From DASVTU01 sp036387415 (GTDB lineage Bacteria; Acidobacteriota; Blastocatellia; Pyrinomonadales; Pyrinomonadaceae), in the NCBI GenBank assembly GCA_036387415.1, contig DASVTU010000019.1:556884-620883 (forward strand): a DNA stretch of 64,000 bases, in the 5' to 3' direction. This document shows positions 7,724-15,538 of the stretch, in pieces. Below the pieces are notes generated by a model. That model was given only the letters and a program-made list of their open reading frames with translations. It made no database searches and was not told the origin of the DNA. Made by a program: the position numbers and the translations under genes. Numbering within the stretch: position 1 is the stretch's first letter; each line of letters starts with the position of its first letter.

Positions 7724-8461
7724 ATGAGTAGAACCTTGCAAGAGTTGATGCCAATCATCTACGTCCTCGTCGCGTTGATAGTGCCTGTGTTCCCCGCGTA
7801 CATTTTGTTCAAGACACTGCCGTCCGACGCCACAGCCGATGGGCCTTTCCAGGGGCTGAAGATTAAACTACAGGGTGCATTCGCGGGCTATTTTATTCTC
7901 GTTTTGGCGATACTCGGTTTTCTCAAACTGAGCGACAAGCCGCCCGACAACGGCTATCAAGTCTGGATGGTGCACGGGAGAGTGAAACTCGACGATAATG
8001 GTGTCCCAATCGTCAAGGACGCCTTCACGTTCAGCGTCCAGCCGTCCGACATCAATCTGTCTCCCGACGGCACTTTCGACGTTCCAGTCCTCGCTAAACC
8101 CGACCATTCCGGCACGCTCAAACTCCCCGTTACCTTAACGGTCGCATGTCAGGGTTTTCAGCCCTTTCACTTGCCTCTCAACGAGACGCGGGTTGACGAG
8201 GAAGATGCCGGACAGTTGATTACATTGGAACGCAATACCAGCATCAACGAGGTCAAGGTGGCTCCCACAATTCTTCTCAAGAAGATTGACGCGCCCTACG
8301 ACGCTTCCGTCGCACGCAACGAAACTCAAACGGGTAACCCTTCCGCCGCGCGTTCGACGCGGACGGTAACTCCCGGCAGACCTCAAGAGGAAGCGTTTAA
8401 TGCATCTGCCGCACAGGAACCCCAACCTATGACACCGCCGCGAACGGAGGCCGCGCCATGA
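7724..8461 (+). CDS. Conserved-type membrane protein of unknown function
   Basis: I do not recognise this 245-residue protein. Two hydrophobic helices are visible at residues 10-30 (IIYVLVALIVPVFPAYILF) and about 48-66 (GAFAGYFILVLAILGFL). A polar domain of about 110 residues rich in beta-type patterns follows (VWMVHGRVKLDDNGVPI onward), then a Pro/Thr-rich tail. After the two helices the polar domain is probably on the same side as the N-terminus. The stop overlaps the ATG of the next gene (ATGA), so the two form a translationally coupled pair. A long leader with a possible promoter lies upstream. Confidence 0.65.
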   Translation: MSRTLQELMPIIYVLVALIVPVFPAYILFKTLPSDATADGPFQGLKIKLQGAFAGYFILVLAILGFLKLSDKPPDNGYQVWMVHGRVKLDDNGVPIVKDAFTFSVQPSDINLSPDGTFDVPVLAKPDHSGTLKLPVTLTVACQGFQPFHLPLNETRVDEEDAGQLITLERNTSINEVKVAPTILLKKIDAPYDASVARNETQTGNPSAARSTRTVTPGRPQEEAFNASAAQEPQPMTPPRTEAAP

Positions 8462-8844
8462 AGCCAATATCACTCAAAACAGATAAAAACTTGAGGTTGC
8501 TCTCGTCGCTTGCCGTTGTCCTGCTATGCGCTTTTACCATTGCCGTCCCGGCTCAGAAGGCGACACAGACGACCACTGTACGCGGAAGAATTAACCGCCA
8601 ACTGAAAGGCAGTTCCGTTTATCCGGCGGCGGGCGTGCGTGTGACGCTCGGTGCACAGGGCAAGAAGGCGCGCACGGCATACACTGGCAACGATGGCATT
8701 TATTACTTCAGCAACACAGCGGCGGGCGATTACGTCTTGAGCATCTGGTCTTCCGAAGGCAAGATTGTCGGCAGCTACAAGATTACCGCTTTCCCCAACA
8801 AGCAATACAACGACATCAAACCGATTACCATCCTTGTGCGTTGA
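8458..8844 (+). CDS. Secreted carboxypeptidase-regulatory-like (beta-sandwich) domain protein
   Basis: The 128-residue product starts with a signal peptide (hydrophobic LLSSLAVVLLCAFTIAV, cleavage likely after VPAQ). A single Ig-like CarboxypepD_reg/Cna-B type domain follows: VRGRINRQL, AGVRVTL, TAYTGNDGIYYFSNTAAGDYVLSI. Such domains are structural or carbohydrate-binding modules in exported proteins; here it is the whole mature protein. It is coupled to the preceding membrane protein gene by a four-base ATGA overlap, so a joint envelope function is likely. It converges on the ferritin-like gene with only 27 bases between stops. Confidence 0.75.
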   Translation: MKPISLKTDKNLRLLSSLAVVLLCAFTIAVPAQKATQTTTVRGRINRQLKGSSVYPAAGVRVTLGAQGKKARTAYTGNDGIYYFSNTAAGDYVLSIWSSEGKIVGSYKITAFPNKQYNDIKPITILVR

Positions 8845-8871
8845 CTCCCGGCGGCGACGACTGATGAAGAG

Positions 8872-9183
8872 TTAGTGGTCTTCCTCCGCTTTCTCTGCGT
8901 CTACGATGTCGCCTTCGGTAAAGAGAAAGGCGCGCATGTGTTTGTCGAAGACGGGGCTGACGCGGCGCAGGTATTCGAGCGTCATCATCGCGTGCTCAAC
9001 CTCCTCGTCGCGGTTGTGTTCGAGTATGCGGCGCAACTGCTTGTCTGTCGTCGCTTCCGCGCGCTGGTTGTACCAATCCACAGCCTCTAATTCTTCCTGC
9101 AAAGATTTGATTGCGCGCGAAAAGTTGAGCGTGCTCTCGCTCATCTTGCTGTAATCCTCATGCCACTCTGCGCTGGTCGCCAT
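8872..9183 (-). CDS. Encapsulated-ferritin-like protein (EncFtn family), without encapsulin neighbour
   Basis: The 103-residue protein matches the encapsulated-ferritin core: EELEAVDWYNQRAEATTD, then ILEHNRDEEVEHAMMTLEYLRR and AFLFTEG. By position, E31, E61 and H64 correspond to the iron-binding Glu, Glu and His of Rhodospirillum rubrum EncFtn. Those proteins form decamers with ferroxidase activity inside encapsulin shells. The start is the ATG at 9181-9183, decided by the SD GGGAGGTG seven bases upstream; a longer frame adds an unlikely 19 residues. No encapsulin gene lies nearby, and the short acidic tail (DIVDAEKAEEDH) lacks the usual Gly-Ser-Leu-rich cargo-loading peptide. It may be loaded in trans, act free, or be a rubrerythrin-like relative. 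Confidence 0.8.
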   Translation of the reverse strand: MATSAEWHEDYSKMSESTLNFSRAIKSLQEELEAVDWYNQRAEATTDKQLRRILEHNRDEEVEHAMMTLEYLRRVSPVFDKHMRAFLFTEGDIVDAEKAEEDH

Positions 9184-9424
9184 TCGGTGCACCTCCCTGT
9201 GAATCGACAACGAAAGAAATTTAAGAACCAAGCCCGTCAAGACGTCTCATCCTAAAAGATTCGCCTTGCAAGTTCAAAGTTTTCTTTCCTCGTCGTCTCG
9301 ACGTGTGCGAAGCCGTGCAGAAAACTTTCTTCGTTTTCGGGAACAAGACACGGCGCGGCGGAGTCTAAGGTGGTGTGCAGAACTCCCTCGACCCGAAGGC
9401 ACCGGCACAGGGAGGAACGGCAGA

Positions 9425-10270
9425 ATGTTTAATAAGTTGATTGAATCGAGTTCGCACACACGTGAGATTAAACGTCGGGGTTCTTTTTTTCTCGGCACGC
9501 TCGTTTTTTACATCGCGCTGCTCGGCGTCGCGGGCGTCGGGAGCATTTACGCCTACAACGTCGAACTCGGCGACGGGCAGGAGATGGACGTCGTTGTGAT
9601 GATGCGTTTTCCGCCCGTACAAGCTATCACCAAGCCGCAGGAGCGTCGAAACATCGTGCAACCCGCCAATCGCGGCGGCGGCAACAAAATGCAGTCCGTC
9701 ATGCGAACGGGCATCTCCATTCAAACGCCCTATTTGAAAAATCGTGGGATGGCGAAGGCCGATGTGCCGGAAGTGACCGCACGGATGCTTCCCAACGTCG
9801 AACTCGGCGCAACTAATTCCCCTCCCGGCGACATCGGCCCACCATCCGACGGCAAAAACGGAGGCGGCGACGGTAACAACCTAACGGGCAACAACCGCGA
9901 ACCACGGACGCCTGTTGACGAGGTGGTGCCGGAACGCGTCCCCAAAAAAGAGACGACACCGCCAACCGAGCCGACGCCCCAGAAGCCGCGCGTCATAACC
10001 AGCAGCCTTCTCAACGGCAAGGCCATCCAGAAGCCCGCGCCCGTCTATCCCAAGATTGCCAAAGAGGCGAAAGCGCAGGGCACTGTGACGGTGCAAATAC
10101 TCGTTGACGAGCAAGGCCGCGTCATCTCCGCGCAGGCCACCAACGGCCATCCTCTACTCAAAAAGGCGGCGGTCGAAGCAGCCTACCAAGCACGTTTCTC
10201 GCAGACGATTCTCAACGGTCAAGCCGTCAGAGTCTCCGGCGTTATCACCTACAACTTCATGCTTCAATAA
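9425..10270 (+). CDS. TonB-family energy-transducing protein
   Basis: The 281-residue protein has a short cytoplasmic N-terminus and one transmembrane helix (about residues 22-44, FFLGTLVFYIALLGVAGVG). A long Pro/Gly/Asn/Thr-rich periplasmic linker follows, then a C-terminal TonB domain of about 85 residues with the family motif PVYPKIAKEAKAQGTVTVQI and a VSGVITYNF end. TonB proteins carry proton-motive energy to outer-membrane receptors. The start is the ATG at 9425-9427, chosen for its SD GGGAGGAAC. No exbB/exbD or receptor gene is in the window, and the partner is unknown. A strong bidirectional terminator follows. Confidence 0.88.
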   Translation: MFNKLIESSSHTREIKRRGSFFLGTLVFYIALLGVAGVGSIYAYNVELGDGQEMDVVVMMRFPPVQAITKPQERRNIVQPANRGGGNKMQSVMRTGISIQTPYLKNRGMAKADVPEVTARMLPNVELGATNSPPGDIGPPSDGKNGGGDGNNLTGNNREPRTPVDEVVPERVPKKETTPPTEPTPQKPRVITSSLLNGKAIQKPAPVYPKIAKEAKAQGTVTVQILVDEQGRVISAQATNGHPLLKKAAVEAAYQARFSQTILNGQAVRVSGVITYNFMLQ

Positions 10271-10284
10271 CCTTCCGCAAAAAA

Positions 10285-10324
10285 GACGAGGCGCGCGGTT
10301 TTCATCGAAACCACGCGCCTCGTC
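10285..10324. terminator. Bidirectional intrinsic terminator between tonB-like gene and alr
   Basis: GACGAGGCGCGCGGTTT (10285-10301) pairs with 10308-10324 through 17 positions with one mismatch around a six-base loop, flanked by an A-run before it. It serves both convergent genes. Confidence 0.85.
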
Positions 10325-10342
10325 CCCTCCATCAAACAATTC

Positions 10343-11539
10343 TCAAGACTGATTTCGCGGCAGGAACACGCGCGGCACGCGTTCACTGATGCCGCACGTT
10401 ACTTCGTAAGAGATGGTGCCCGCCGTCCGTGCGATGTCTTCCGCCGGAACAGTGAGTTCCCCGTCTTCACCGAGAAGCGTCACGGGGTCGCCCGTCGCCA
10501 CGCCGGGCACGCTCGTCACGTCCAGCAGCGTCAAATCCATCGAGATGCGCCCGACCACCGGAGCATACGTGCCGCGCACCACGACGCGCCCGCGATTCGA
10601 GAGCGCACGCATGTAACCATCGTGATAACCAATCGGCAGCGTCGCCACCAGCGTCTCGCGCGAAGCCTCGAACGTGCAACCATAGCCGAGCAACTCGCCG
10701 CGATGAATGCGTTTGAGAAGCATGATGTGCGAACGCACAGACATCACGGGTCGGAGCGCGGGCGCATCCGCTTGCGGCGGCAACACGTCGCGCCAGAAGC
10801 CGTAGAGCACGCCGCCCGGTCGCACCATGTTGCCCCAAGCCTCCCTGTGTCCAAACGTCCCCGCCGAATTCGCCATGTCCTCGTAGGTCGGTTGGTGCCC
10901 GCGTGCGCGGAAGGCTTCGGCGGCTTCACGGTATCGTTTGATTTGGTCTTCGGTGAAGCAGTCGCGGTCGGGGTCGTCGGCCACGGCGAAGTGTGTCATC
11001 AATCCATCGACGCGGAGGTTCTTGAAACTGCGAAGCGATTCGGCAAACTCCCACGCCGCGTCGTAGCGTATACCGAGACGACCCATCCCCGTATCAATCT
11101 TGACGTGCACATCGCGCACCACGTTCGCCGCACGCGCCGCCGCGTCGAACGCCGCCGCCGTCTCGACGCGATAAATCACAGGCACAAGATTGTGCTCGAT
11201 GCAGACCCCGGCCTGCCCTTCCCAGAACCCGCCGAGACACAAGACTGGCTGCACTATCCCCGCGCGCCTGAGTTCGACGCCTTCCTCCGGCGTCGCCACC
11301 GCAAACCAGTTTGCGCCCTCCGCCGCCAGCCTACGCGCACATTCTGCCGCGCCATGCCCGTAAGCGTTTGCCTTCACGACCGCCATGATGCCAACATCAT
11401 CACCCACCAGACGACGCACGACATGAAAATTTGACGCGAGCGCGTCCAAATTTATTTCCGCCCACGTCGGTCGCCGCGCGACGAGTTCGCCGCCGACATC
11501 CGCGACATCCTCCCGCACTGCTTCATCAGGATTCGACAT
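10343..11539 (-). CDS. alr: Alanine racemase
   Basis: The 398-residue protein has the PLP-binding lysine motif AVVKANAYGHGA near residue 56 and the C-terminal-domain signature VVGRISMDLTLLDV. The catalytic tyrosine region (LLGYGCTFEASRE) is also present. It makes D-alanine for peptidoglycan in the cytoplasm. The start is taken as the ATG at 11537-11539 (MSNPDEAV); the longer frame adds ten hydrophobic residues that pass through a hairpin. dnaB lies upstream on the same strand, an order often seen (rplI-dnaB-alr). No clear SD precedes the start because a hairpin with a T-rich tail occupies that space. Confidence 0.94.
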   Translation of the reverse strand: MSNPDEAVREDVADVGGELVARRPTWAEINLDALASNFHVVRRLVGDDVGIMAVVKANAYGHGAAECARRLAAEGANWFAVATPEEGVELRRAGIVQPVLCLGGFWEGQAGVCIEHNLVPVIYRVETAAAFDAAARAANVVRDVHVKIDTGMGRLGIRYDAAWEFAESLRSFKNLRVDGLMTHFAVADDPDRDCFTEDQIKRYREAAEAFRARGHQPTYEDMANSAGTFGHREAWGNMVRPGGVLYGFWRDVLPPQADAPALRPVMSVRSHIMLLKRIHRGELLGYGCTFEASRETLVATLPIGYHDGYMRALSNRGRVVVRGTYAPVVGRISMDLTLLDVTSVPGVATGDPVTLLGEDGELTVPAEDIARTAGTISYEVTCGISERVPRVFLPRNQS

Positions 11540-11540
11540 A

Positions 11541-11564
11541 AAAGAAAAGCCGACAAGAATCGGC
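11541..11564 (-). terminator. Terminator-like hairpin abutting the alr start codon
   Basis: On the minus strand GCCGA and TCGGC pair around a six-base loop (11549-11564), followed directly by TTTTCTTTT and then the alr ATG. It could end dnaB transcripts or act as an attenuator or translation block for alr. The stem is short. Confidence 0.4.
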
Positions 11565-11607
11565 GGCAACGTTTCGTTTAATTGTCAGCAACAGCGAATC
11601 GCAACGC

Positions 11608-11672
11608 CCGTTGATGAAAGGAAAGAGAAGATTGGCCTCTCATGCCTCATCCCTCCGCCCTCATCCCTGCGT
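11608..11672. repeat. Heptad element X (alr/dnaB gap), one clear arm
   Basis: The right arm (11637-11668) has units CTCATGC, CTCATCC, CTCCGCC and CTCATCC and ends at the dnaB stop. The left side (11610-11632, GATGAAAGGAAAGAG) is only a rough complement, so this copy is decayed or asymmetric. Confidence 0.55.
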
Positions 11673-13031
11673 TTATTCCCGCCACATATTCTCAAATCGC
11701 GTGAACTCTTTCAGGAAGGCGAGTTTGACCGTTCCGGTCGGGCCGTTGCGTTGTTTGGCGATGATGAATTCGGCGATGCCCGCGTTCTCTTCCGTGCGGT
11801 TGTACTGTTCCTCTCGATAGATAAAGCCGACGACATCCGCATCCTGCTCAATCGCGCCCGACTCGCGTAGGTCTGCGAGTTGCGGTCGGTGGTCTGTGCG
11901 AGATTCCGGCGCGCGGCTCAACTGCGAGAGCGCGACGAGCGGCACATTTAACTCCTTCGCCAAGCCCTTCAACTCGCGCGAGATTTGCGACACTTCCTGC
12001 TGCCGAGATTCCGAGCGGCGCGACGAACCCGACATCAGTTGCAGGTAATCGACCACGATAAGGTCAAGACGCTTCTGCTCCGCCGCGAGTCGTCGCGCTT
12101 TGGCGCGCATCTCAAGCACGGAAATGCCGGGCGTGTCGTCGATGTAAATTTTCGTCTCCGCGAGTGTGCCGAGCGCACCAGCGAGTCGCGCCCATTCGTC
12201 GCGCGACAGATAGCCGCTGCGGAAACGATGCGCGTCCACGCGTCCCTCCGACGACAACATACGCATCACCAGCGACTCCTTCGACATTTCCAGAGAGAAA
12301 ATGCCGACCACCGCGCCCGCCGCAATCGCCGCGTTCTGCGCCAGCGTCAGACACAGCGAAGTTTTGCCCATCGACGGACGGGCGGCGACGATAATCAAGT
12401 CGGATGGTTGGAGGCCGGAAGTTATCGAGTCGAGTTCGGTGAAGCCAGTCGTCAAGCCCGTGAGCATGACGGAGCGACCTGCCATCTCCTGAACTTTTTC
12501 GAGCAACTGGTCGGCCACTGGCTTGACGTGTGAGAAGCCCTGCCGCGTCCTTTCGTCGGCGAGCGCAAAAATCATCTGCTCGGCATGGTCGAGGATGAGT
12601 TCGGCCTCGTCCTCTTCTTCGAGCGCCTCGCTCGTAATCTTGTTGGAAACTTTAACGAGTTGGCGCAGGAGCGATTTGTCGTGGACGACTTTGGCGTAAT
12701 GCGCGATGTTAGAGAAGTGCGGGAGGCCGTAGGTCAACTCGCTGATGAAGGCGATGCCGCCGACCTGTTCGAGCACGCCTTCGCGCCTGAGTTCTTCGCC
12801 GAGCAGGATGGGATTTATCTCCGCTCCGCGCTCGCTCATCGAAATCATGGCGCGAAAGACGAAGTAGTGCGCGCGGAGATAGAAATCCTCCGGCCTGAGA
12901 AGTTCGATGGCCTGATTAACGACGCTGTTGTCGAGGATGATAGCGCCCAGAATGGCACGTTCGCTGTCGGCAGAATGCGGCAACGGACGTTCGAGCATCT
13001 GGTCGCGCGAAGTATCGACGAAATTTGCCAT
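11673..13031 (-). CDS. dnaB: Replicative DNA helicase
   Basis: The 452-residue protein shows the DnaB N-terminal domain (LPHSADSERAILGAIILDN), Walker A ARPSMGKTS near residue 215, and the later VDYLQLM and QLSRAPE motifs. It is the ring helicase that unwinds DNA at the replication fork. No intein is present. The start is the ATG at 13029-13031 (MANFVD); the longer frame would begin at a TTG. The order rpsF-rpsR-rplI-dnaB-alr is a classic bacterial block. It is preceded by its own gap of about 200 bases with a hairpin terminator for rplI, so dnaB probably has its own promoter. Confidence 0.95.
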   Translation of the reverse strand: MANFVDTSRDQMLERPLPHSADSERAILGAIILDNSVVNQAIELLRPEDFYLRAHYFVFRAMISMSERGAEINPILLGEELRREGVLEQVGGIAFISELTYGLPHFSNIAHYAKVVHDKSLLRQLVKVSNKITSEALEEEDEAELILDHAEQMIFALADERTRQGFSHVKPVADQLLEKVQEMAGRSVMLTGLTTGFTELDSITSGLQPSDLIIVAARPSMGKTSLCLTLAQNAAIAAGAVVGIFSLEMSKESLVMRMLSSEGRVDAHRFRSGYLSRDEWARLAGALGTLAETKIYIDDTPGISVLEMRAKARRLAAEQKRLDLIVVDYLQLMSGSSRRSESRQQEVSQISRELKGLAKELNVPLVALSQLSRAPESRTDHRPQLADLRESGAIEQDADVVGFIYREEQYNRTEENAGIAEFIIAKQRNGPTGTVKLAFLKEFTRFENMWRE

Positions 13032-13171
13032 CGGGAGACTGATTTGAAAACTGAAGATTCTGACCGACAATAAAAGCGCAGGCCGCTTTGTCTCACCCGC
13101 TGACGCTTCAAGTTCGCGTCGGGGAGCGCGTCCGTCCGGCAGCCGCGCTGATGCACTTATACTACATCAAG

Positions 13172-13207
13172 AGCGGGCGCGACAATGGTCAGTTGTCGGC
13201 GCCCGCT
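13172..13207 (-). terminator. Hairpin terminator after rplI
   Basis: AGCGGGCGC-GACAA (13172-13185) pairs with TTGTC-GCGCCCGCT (13193-13207) with one bulged base and a seven-base loop. It sits 27 bases after the rplI stop on the minus strand. The T-run is weak. Confidence 0.6.
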
Positions 13208-13233
13208 TTCGATGTTGGTTTCGCTGCTCGTCG

Positions 13234-13815
13234 TTACTCTCCGGTTTCGACATCCGCCGTCGCCGTCTCATCCGCCTGAGCAGTGGTTGTGTTGTCGGCA
13301 GCAGCGTCGGTTGTTTCAACGCCCTCCGAGGTCGCGGCAGGCTTGGGCGCGGTCTGCGCTCCGCCCTCGCCCGTGACGACGACAGGAATGTCTACAGACA
13401 CTTCACGATGCAGACGGACATTGACTGTAAAGTCGCCTGTCTCCTTAATCGGTTCGCGCAGGTTGATGCGACGACGGTCAATCTCGAAGCCTTTGCCTTT
13501 GAGTGCTTCGGCGATGTCCATCGAAGTCACGGAACCATACAGGATACCGTGCTCGCCGACCTTGCGCTCGAAGTTGAGCGTGATGCTCTTGAGCAGAGAA
13601 GATTGCGCCTCTGCGCTGTTGCGCTCAGTGGCTTCACGTCGCAAGAGCGCGGCGCGTTCCTGTTCAATCTGTCGGACGTTGCTCGCCGTTGCTTGGACGG
13701 CGAGTTTGCGCGGCAGAAGATAATTACGCGCGTACCCGGCTTTGACTTTGACGATTTCGCCGCGCGCACCCAAGTTGTCTACATCTTCACGTAATAGAAC
13801 GTTTGTGTTTGCCAT
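13234..13815 (-). CDS. rplI: 50S ribosomal protein L9 with acidic C-terminal extension
   Basis: The first 148 residues are a normal L9: the N-terminal domain with VKVKAGYARNYLLPRKLAVQAT near residue 22, a long connecting helix, and a C-terminal domain ending in VSVDIPVVV. L9 binds 23S rRNA at the base of the L1 stalk and helps frame keeping. About 45 extra residues follow, rich in Ala, Thr, Glu and Asp (VETTDAAADNTTT...), which standard L9 lacks and which should be disordered. rpsR lies 18 bases upstream and rpsF before it; the three form one unit. Confidence 0.96.
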   Translation of the reverse strand: MANTNVLLREDVDNLGARGEIVKVKAGYARNYLLPRKLAVQATASNVRQIEQERAALLRREATERNSAEAQSSLLKSITLNFERKVGEHGILYGSVTSMDIAEALKGKGFEIDRRRINLREPIKETGDFTVNVRLHREVSVDIPVVVTGEGGAQTAPKPAATSEGVETTDAAADNTTTAQADETATADVETGE

Positions 13816-13833
13816 TCTCTTTCAACCTTTCTC

Positions 13834-14160
13834 TCAGTCGGCGGCGTAGGGCAGCAACGCGATGTTGCGCGCGCGTTTGATGGCCTCGGCGAGCATGCGT
13901 TGATGCGACGCGCACGAACCCGAAATGCGACGTGGCAAAACTTTGCCGCGTTCGGGAATGTAGATTTGCAACAACTTCACATCTTTGAAGTCGATTAAAT
14001 CAACCTTATCCAAACAGAAGCGGCAAACTTTGCGTCGGCGCATACGCCCGCGCCCGCCCGCGCCACCACGTCCACCACCACCGCCGCGCCCGCCATGCGA
14101 GCCGCCGTCGTCATCCATCTCAAAGTCGTTTTCGCGTCTATCGCTATAATTTCTCGACAT
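13834..14160 (-). CDS. rpsR: 30S ribosomal protein S18 with Gly/Arg-rich N-terminal extension
   Basis: Residues from about 40 onward are a standard S18: RRKVCRFCLDKVDLIDFKD, then LPRRISGSCASHQR and a basic C-terminal helix. The Cys pattern (C-x2-C and a later C-x2-H) suggests the zinc-holding form. The first 38 residues (MSRNYSDRRENDFEMDDD followed by a GGRGG-type run) are unusual and resemble an RGG RNA-binding tail. S18 pairs with S6 on the 30S platform. The ssb gene that often lies between rpsF and rpsR is missing; a 119-base gap with a hairpin stands there instead. Confidence 0.95.
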   Translation of the reverse strand: MSRNYSDRRENDFEMDDDGGSHGGRGGGGGRGGAGGRGRMRRRKVCRFCLDKVDLIDFKDVKLLQIYIPERGKVLPRRISGSCASHQRMLAEAIKRARNIALLPYAAD

Positions 14161-14264
14161 AATTCTCTCAATCCTTTCGGAAGCGACACTCCGCTCGCGT
14201 CCGTCTGTTGCGCCGGATGCGGCTGTCTTGTGTCGCGGGTCTTCTCAGTGTCAGGCCGAATGCT

Positions 14265-14293
14265 CCGACGAGCGTTCGCCTACGCCTCGTCGG
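14265..14293 (-). other. Hairpin at the 3' end of rpsF
   Basis: CCGACGAG (14265-14272) and CTCGTCGG (14286-14293) form a perfect 8-bp stem with a 13-base loop. It spans the rpsF stop codon. It could be an mRNA-stabilising or regulatory structure between rpsF and rpsR. Confidence 0.5.
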
Positions 14294-14732
14294 TATCCTC
14301 CACAACAGCCGTCCTCGACATGCCACCACCGCCGCCACCTGAACCACGCGACGCGGAAGACGAGTTATTGAACGGACGCTTGCTCGCTTTGAACGCACGA
14401 CGCGCTTTGAGCTTATCGGCGCGGCGACGGTCTTCGTCAACGCGCACGGTGAGATAGCGCAAAACCTGATCGCTGACGCGCATGCGACGTTCAAGTTCGG
14501 CGATTTCGCGCCCCGTGCCCTCAACCTCAAAAAGCATAAAGATGCCGTCGGTCTTGCGACCGATGCGATATGCCAGTTGGCGACGACCCATGCTTTCGTT
14601 TTTGGTGACTTTGCCGCCCTGATCGACGACGATTTGTTGAAGATTACCTGTCAGGCGTGTGACATCTTCATCGCCCGTATCGGGGTCGATGATGAAGACA
14701 ACTTCATAAACTCTCTGTTCTGCCAAAATCAT
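14280..14732 (-). CDS. rpsF: 30S ribosomal protein S6 with Gly/Ser-rich C-terminal tail
   Basis: Residues 1-105 match S6: an initial YEVVFIIDPD strand, GRRQLAYRIGRKTDG in the middle, and VLRYLTVRVDE at the end of the fold. S6 binds S18 and 16S rRNA on the platform. The tail (SRGSGGGGGGMSR then an acidic end) is longer than in most species. It heads the rpsF-rpsR-rplI unit. A gap of about 150 bases with repeat element H separates it from pth. Confidence 0.95.
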   Translation of the reverse strand: MILAEQRVYEVVFIIDPDTGDEDVTRLTGNLQQIVVDQGGKVTKNESMGRRQLAYRIGRKTDGIFMLFEVEGTGREIAELERRMRVSDQVLRYLTVRVDEDRRRADKLKARRAFKASKRPFNNSSSASRGSGGGGGGMSRTAVVEDTDEA

Positions 14733-14784
14733 CCTCCTTTTGGATGTCTAGCCTCAACCACTCCGGTTGAAGCAAGAAGGAAAA

Positions 14785-14880
14785 GATTGAAACTATGAAC
14801 TCTGCAACGATGAGCGATGAACAAAAACCTTCTCAGCTTTCGTCTTCTCGTTCAGCGTTCCGCGTTCATAGTTCAATGTT
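14785..14880. repeat. Heptad-built inverted repeat element H (rpsF/pth gap)
   Basis: The left arm (14785-14826) has units TTGAAAC, TATGAAC and CGATGAG. The right arm (14846-14880) is complementary to units ATGAACG, CGGAACG and CTGAACG. The arm ends at the pth stop codon. Confidence 0.65.
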
Positions 14881-15442
14881 AGTTGTATTGCGTCATTGCT
14901 TTGTCAATGCCGTCGCGGACGACGACGCGAAGCGCCTCTGCGCTCCGTTCTAAAATTTTTCCGACTTCGGCGCGTTGCTGCGGCGGAAAACGCTCAAGCA
15001 CGAAGCGCGCCGTGTCGCCCACCGGATGCTCCGGCTGAATCCCTATGCGGAGGCGTAGAAATTCGTCGGTCTTAATCGCCTCGATAATGCTTTTCAATCC
15101 CTTCTGGCCGCCGCTCGAACCGCGCGGTCTGAGGCGTATGGTGCCGAAGGGGAGCGCCATGTCGTCGCTGACGACGATGAGTTGATTCGACGGCTTCAAG
15201 CCTTCGCGCTTCCTGAGTAGACAAGCGACCGACTCGCCGCTCAGATTCATGTAGGTCTGCGGTTTGATGAGTTCGACCGTCTCGCCTTCAATCTCCGCGC
15301 GTCCGACGAGCGCGCGACATTCCGTGCGTTTGATGTCGCGTCCCATCTGGCTCGCAAGGAGGTCTACGAGCATGAAGCCGAGGTTGTGGCGCGTCCATTC
15401 GTACTCCGCGCCCGGATTGCCAAGCCCGACGATTAAATACAT
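14879..15442 (-). CDS. pth: Peptidyl-tRNA hydrolase
   Basis: The 187-residue protein matches Pth: GLGNPGAEYEWTRHNLGFM near residue 6 with catalytic His about residue 20, the substrate-binding KPQTYMNLSGE near residue 62, and DDMALPFG near residue 93 with the catalytic Asp. It releases peptides from stalled peptidyl-tRNA. It lies between rplY and rpsF, as in many genomes. Repeat element I abuts the ATG directly and no SD is visible. Confidence 0.95.
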   Translation of the reverse strand: MYLIVGLGNPGAEYEWTRHNLGFMLVDLLASQMGRDIKRTECRALVGRAEIEGETVELIKPQTYMNLSGESVACLLRKREGLKPSNQLIVVSDDMALPFGTIRLRPRGSSGGQKGLKSIIEAIKTDEFLRLRIGIQPEHPVGDTARFVLERFPPQQRAEVGKILERSAEALRVVVRDGIDKAMTQYN

Positions 15443-15538
15443 GGCGAAAAGGTGAAAGGGAAAAAGGATAAAAGGGAAAGAAGATATTCAGCCGAAACGA
15501 ACCCTTTAACCCTTTCCCCGTTTGCCCATTTACCCTTC
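15441..15538. repeat. Heptad-built inverted repeat element I (pth/rplY gap)
   Basis: The left arm (15443-15481) has units such as GGTGAAA, GGGAAAA and AGGATAA. The right arm (15501-15538) has CCCTTTA, ACCCTTT and similar. The right arm covers the rplY stop (15530-15532), and the left arm touches the pth ATG. Unit family shared with element R. Confidence 0.75.

Noticed and set aside
13032..13070. Longer DnaB start at TTG 13070
   Set aside because: The added 13 residues lack family support and the ATG at 13031 begins the usual N-terminus.
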